From positions 1 to 7,429 of the forward strand of contig DATDTD010000082.1 in the NCBI GenBank assembly GCA_035290965.1: a stretch of DNA of 7,429 nucleotides. Direction: 5' to 3'. Both the position numbers and the translations under genes were made by a program. The DNA is from JAGVNX01 sp035290965. Lineage in GTDB: Archaea > Iainarchaeota > Iainarchaeia > Iainarchaeales > GCA-2688035. Of the stretch, positions 5,589 to 7,429 are shown piece after piece. The notes below the pieces were generated by a model. It was given only the letters and a program-made list of their open reading frames with translations. It did not search any database and was not told where the DNA came from. Positions within the stretch are counted from its first letter, which is position 1; the number at the start of each line of letters is the position of its first letter.

Positions 5589-5932
5589 GACAAAAGCCTG
5601 AAAGAACAAAAAGCGTTGCCTTTATTGACGCTGATTTGAGAACTGCTTTTGAAGAGCTGAAAAAAGGGAAATACGAGGAACAATGCCTTGCGATGTTCCT
5701 TAACAATGCCATTGATGCCCTGAAAGAAAATCCGCTCTGCGGAATAAAGGTTCCTTCAAAGCTCTGGCCGAAAGAATACATCCGGAAGTACTGCATTGAC
5801 AACCTGCGCAAATACGATTTGCCAAATGCCTGGAGAATAATTTATACTTTGAGAGGAAATGAAATAGAAATAATTTCAGTCATAATAGAATGGCTGAGCC
5901 ACAAAGATTATGAAAGAAGATTCAAGTATTAG
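5585..5932 (+). CDS. RelE/ParE-superfamily toxin
   Basis: The 115-residue protein has the RelE/ParE pattern: an N-terminal helical part with FEELKKGKY (22-30), a strand-rich C-terminal part YDLPNAWRIIYTLRGNEIEIISVIIEW (77-103), and the ending HKDYERRF (106-114). Conserved basic and aromatic residues that would serve in mRNA cleavage in RelE-type proteins are R84, H106, K107, Y109, R111 and R112. In the family, RelE toxins cut mRNA in the ribosome A site and ParE toxins act on gyrase; the sequence alone does not separate these, although the HKxYERRF ending is common in RelE-like archaeal members. Translation is coupled to the antitoxin by ATGA. It ends with two TAG codons in tandem and faces the mre11 gene tail to tail with 22 bp between. 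Confidence 0.85.
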   Translation: MRQKPERTKSVAFIDADLRTAFEELKKGKYEEQCLAMFLNNAIDALKENPLCGIKVPSKLWPKEYIRKYCIDNLRKYDLPNAWRIIYTLRGNEIEIISVIIEWLSHKDYERRFKY

Positions 5933-5954
5933 TAGAATTCTTGCAGTGTTCTGT

Positions 5955-7178
5955 TCAGTTTTCCTCTTCAATCATTGCCAATGCTTTTTCATTCTCTCCC
6001 TGTTCAAGGAGCTCGAGCAGTTCCTTTACATTGCTTTTTCCGAATCCTGTTTCCGCAAGATTTTTTTCCAGCAGTTCCAATCCTATTGCGGAAACAGATT
6101 TTTTTGTTTTCTGCAGTGCGCGCAGCTCTGCAATTTTTGCCTTGAAGGAATTTGAGTCGAATTCCCTTGCAATGGAAAAAATAGCCTTTTCACCAAACTT
6201 TTTTTCAATTTCTTCAAGTGAAATATCCGAATTTGAAAGCCCTTTTGCAAGAGTTCCGGTTAACTTCAACCGCACCAATGGCTTCAAATCGTTTTTTTCC
6301 GAAAGCCAATCCGAAAGCCTTTTTTCAACTGCCTCTGTTATTTCCTGCTGTGCGGCTTCTTTGAAAACAATTTTTTCATAAAACATTTTTCTCTGCCTAT
6401 GCAATGGCAGAAAATCAATTTTTTTTGTTTTAGAATCAAACAGGCAAATGCCTTTTTGCTTTTCAGATTCAAGCCTTTTCATCTGCGTAATTATCGTAGA
6501 ACCCGTCAGCAAAAAAATAGAATCGTGAAGCTTTTCGGTTCCGTGCCAGTGAAGGTGCCCATCTGCAATCAAATCAAATCCTTTCGGCAAATCAGAAAGA
6601 GAAATGCTTGCAATCATTTCATCATCAAAAGGCAGGTATTCCTTTATGCTCTGGTGCAGCAGGAGAATATTTACTGCTCCCTGCAATGGTTCCGGATTCC
6701 ATGCGCGCAGTGCTTCAAGCGCGTGCTTTTCCGGAATTCCTCCGAGCCCGTGCACTGCGATTTTTTCATTTCCTTTTTCCAGCACTGCAACCGCGGCGTG
6801 CAGGTGGAACAAAAAGCCTGCGCTTTCAAGGACTTCGACTGCATTCCGAAAATCCTTTCCCCTGTATTCGTGCGTTCCATGGATTGCAAAAACCGGAATG
6901 TTGAAGCATTCTATTGATTCTTTTTTTTCCTTTTTTATGCGCGTTATTCTGCATTCTCCGTGGGTTTTTTTTATCTGTGCAAATGCCCTGAATGCATTGT
7001 GCCATGTTTCCTGCGATGGGATTTCCGAGTCAAAAACATCCCCAAGAACAAGAATGCAGTCGGGTTTCTGTGCGATTGCAAGCCCGAGCGCGCTTTTTGC
7101 GTTTTCAAAGCTTTCTTCAAAGCGTTCAGAGCCTTTTCCAAAGCCAAGATGGAAGTCAGAGAGCAGTGCTATTTTCAT
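5955..7178 (-). CDS. mre11: Mre11/SbcD-like DNA repair nuclease
   Basis: The 407-residue protein is a calcineurin-type phosphoesterase of the Mre11/SbcD family, which processes DNA double-strand ends with the ATPase Rad50. The metal-site motifs are present in order: D8 and H10 in SDFHLG, GDVFD with D47 and D50, HGTHE with H103, H175 in LLLHQ, and DGHLHWH with H208 and H210. The motif that is GNHD in most members reads GTHE (101-104), so a Thr stands where the Asn metal ligand is usual. Residues 71-93 form a charged insertion before that motif. The capping and C-terminal region (about 265-407) ends in a helical, Leu/Glu-rich stretch that could contact Rad50. No rad50, herA or nurA is adjacent. 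The start ATG sits about 11 nt after the predicted transcription start. Confidence 0.92.
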   Translation of the reverse strand: MKIALLSDFHLGFGKGSERFEESFENAKSALGLAIAQKPDCILVLGDVFDSEIPSQETWHNAFRAFAQIKKTHGECRITRIKKEKKESIECFNIPVFAIHGTHEYRGKDFRNAVEVLESAGFLFHLHAAVAVLEKGNEKIAVHGLGGIPEKHALEALRAWNPEPLQGAVNILLLHQSIKEYLPFDDEMIASISLSDLPKGFDLIADGHLHWHGTEKLHDSIFLLTGSTIITQMKRLESEKQKGICLFDSKTKKIDFLPLHRQRKMFYEKIVFKEAAQQEITEAVEKRLSDWLSEKNDLKPLVRLKLTGTLAKGLSNSDISLEEIEKKFGEKAIFSIAREFDSNSFKAKIAELRALQKTKKSVSAIGLELLEKNLAETGFGKSNVKELLELLEQGENEKALAMIEEEN

Positions 7179-7196
7179 GCAAAATATTGCCTTGGA

Positions 7197-7220
7197 AATA
7201 ATTATAATCTGATTTAAAGC
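7197..7220 (-). promoter_or_regulatory. Promoter of mre11
   Basis: On the minus strand TTTAAA (7218-7213) lies about 35 bp ahead of the mre11 ATG and would start transcription near 7189, giving an almost leaderless message. A second AT-rich stretch, ATTATAATTA, lies closer in. The TTTAAA contains the TAA stop codon of the upstream membrane protein, so coding and promoter functions overlap. Confidence 0.45.
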
Positions 7221-7402
7221 CCTGTAACAGAGCTCGGAAAAACAAAGTTAAGCGCAATCTCAAAAAGTTTTATAATTGAAATAATCCAAATGGCAGTGTC
7301 AAAAATGAAAAGGAAGGTTGCCGAAGCAAACCAGGCAGCTAAAATCAAATTAAAAACCAGTATTTTTATTTTAGTTTGTTTGGGAAGGTCTTTCCTTAAC
7401 AT
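7214..7402 (-). CDS. Small two-helix membrane protein, possibly the C-terminal part of a longer one
   Basis: From ATG 7402 this gives 62 residues: a basic, polar N-terminus (LRKDLPKQTKIK) followed by two hydrophobic segments, about 13-33 (ILVFNLILAAWFASATFLFIF) and about 36-56 (TAIWIISIIKLFEIALNFVF). It probably crosses the membrane twice, and the positive N-terminus suggests that both ends face the cytoplasm. The frame remains open through TTG 7411 to the window edge at 7429 with no stop, so the real gene may begin outside. No promoter or ribosome-binding site is visible in the remaining 27 bases. I do not recognise a family. It precedes mre11 in the same direction by 35 bp. Confidence 0.5.
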   Translation of the reverse strand: MLRKDLPKQTKIKILVFNLILAAWFASATFLFIFDTAIWIISIIKLFEIALNFVFPSSVTGL

Positions 7403-7429
7403 GTTTCCCAATTGAAATGTTTGCTCGTT

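Noticed and set aside
6399..7217. Several plus-strand frames opposite mre11
   Set aside because: The minus-strand frame contains every Mre11 motif in order; the others are shadows with no domain pattern.
1..7429. CRISPR array, tRNA, rRNA or insertion sequence
   Set aside because: No regularly spaced identical repeats, no cloverleaf-type boxes, no rRNA-like blocks and no transposase motif or terminal inverted repeats were seen.

Overview
The window is archaeal. It carries both subunits of DNA topoisomerase VI, an archaeal Dim2/Pno1-type KH protein, an Mre11-type nuclease, TTAAA-centred TATA boxes about 10 to 75 bp upstream of starts, and GGTG(A)-type Shine-Dalgarno sites. The coding style is A/T-leaning and rich in Lys, Glu and Ala. 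The genes are small and the gaps short. Together these would fit a DPANN-like or other small-genome archaeon, but the lineage cannot be fixed from this sequence alone.

Left part (1-3722, + strand): informational genes. A two-KH RNA-processing protein (ribosome biogenesis) is followed by top6B and top6A. top6B has its own promoter, and top6A follows 31 bp later with a good GGTGA site, so the A2B2 topoisomerase VI subunits are probably co-transcribed. Top6B has an unusual Ala/Lys/Pro-rich N-terminal extension built on a duplicated 9-residue unit.

Middle part (3723-5932, + strand): a compact accessory island with two toxin-antitoxin-like modules. Module 1 is a winged-helix nucleotidyltransferase (HTH-MNT) overlapping a HEPN gene by ATGA. 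Its promoter carries a dense array of TGTTT/AAACA half-sites. A CutA-like gene follows in the same transcript direction. It has no ATG, GTG or TTG start that keeps the fold; an ATT codon behind an AGGTGG site fits best. Module 2 is a small winged-helix antitoxin candidate overlapping a RelE/ParE-type toxin by ATGA, with a clean 16-bp palindrome between TATA box and start codon. Both modules are regulator-first, translationally coupled, and have operator-like repeats at the presumed transcription start.

Right part (5955-7429, - strand): an Mre11/SbcD-like DNA repair nuclease convergent with the RelE-type toxin, lacking an adjacent rad50, herA or nurA. Upstream of it is the end of a small, possibly truncated, two-helix membrane protein whose stop codon lies inside the TATA box of mre11.

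No tRNA, rRNA, CRISPR array, insertion sequence or origin was recognised. There is no stretch above 300 bp without a gene. Functional calls rest on motif recognition by eye; no database search was run.
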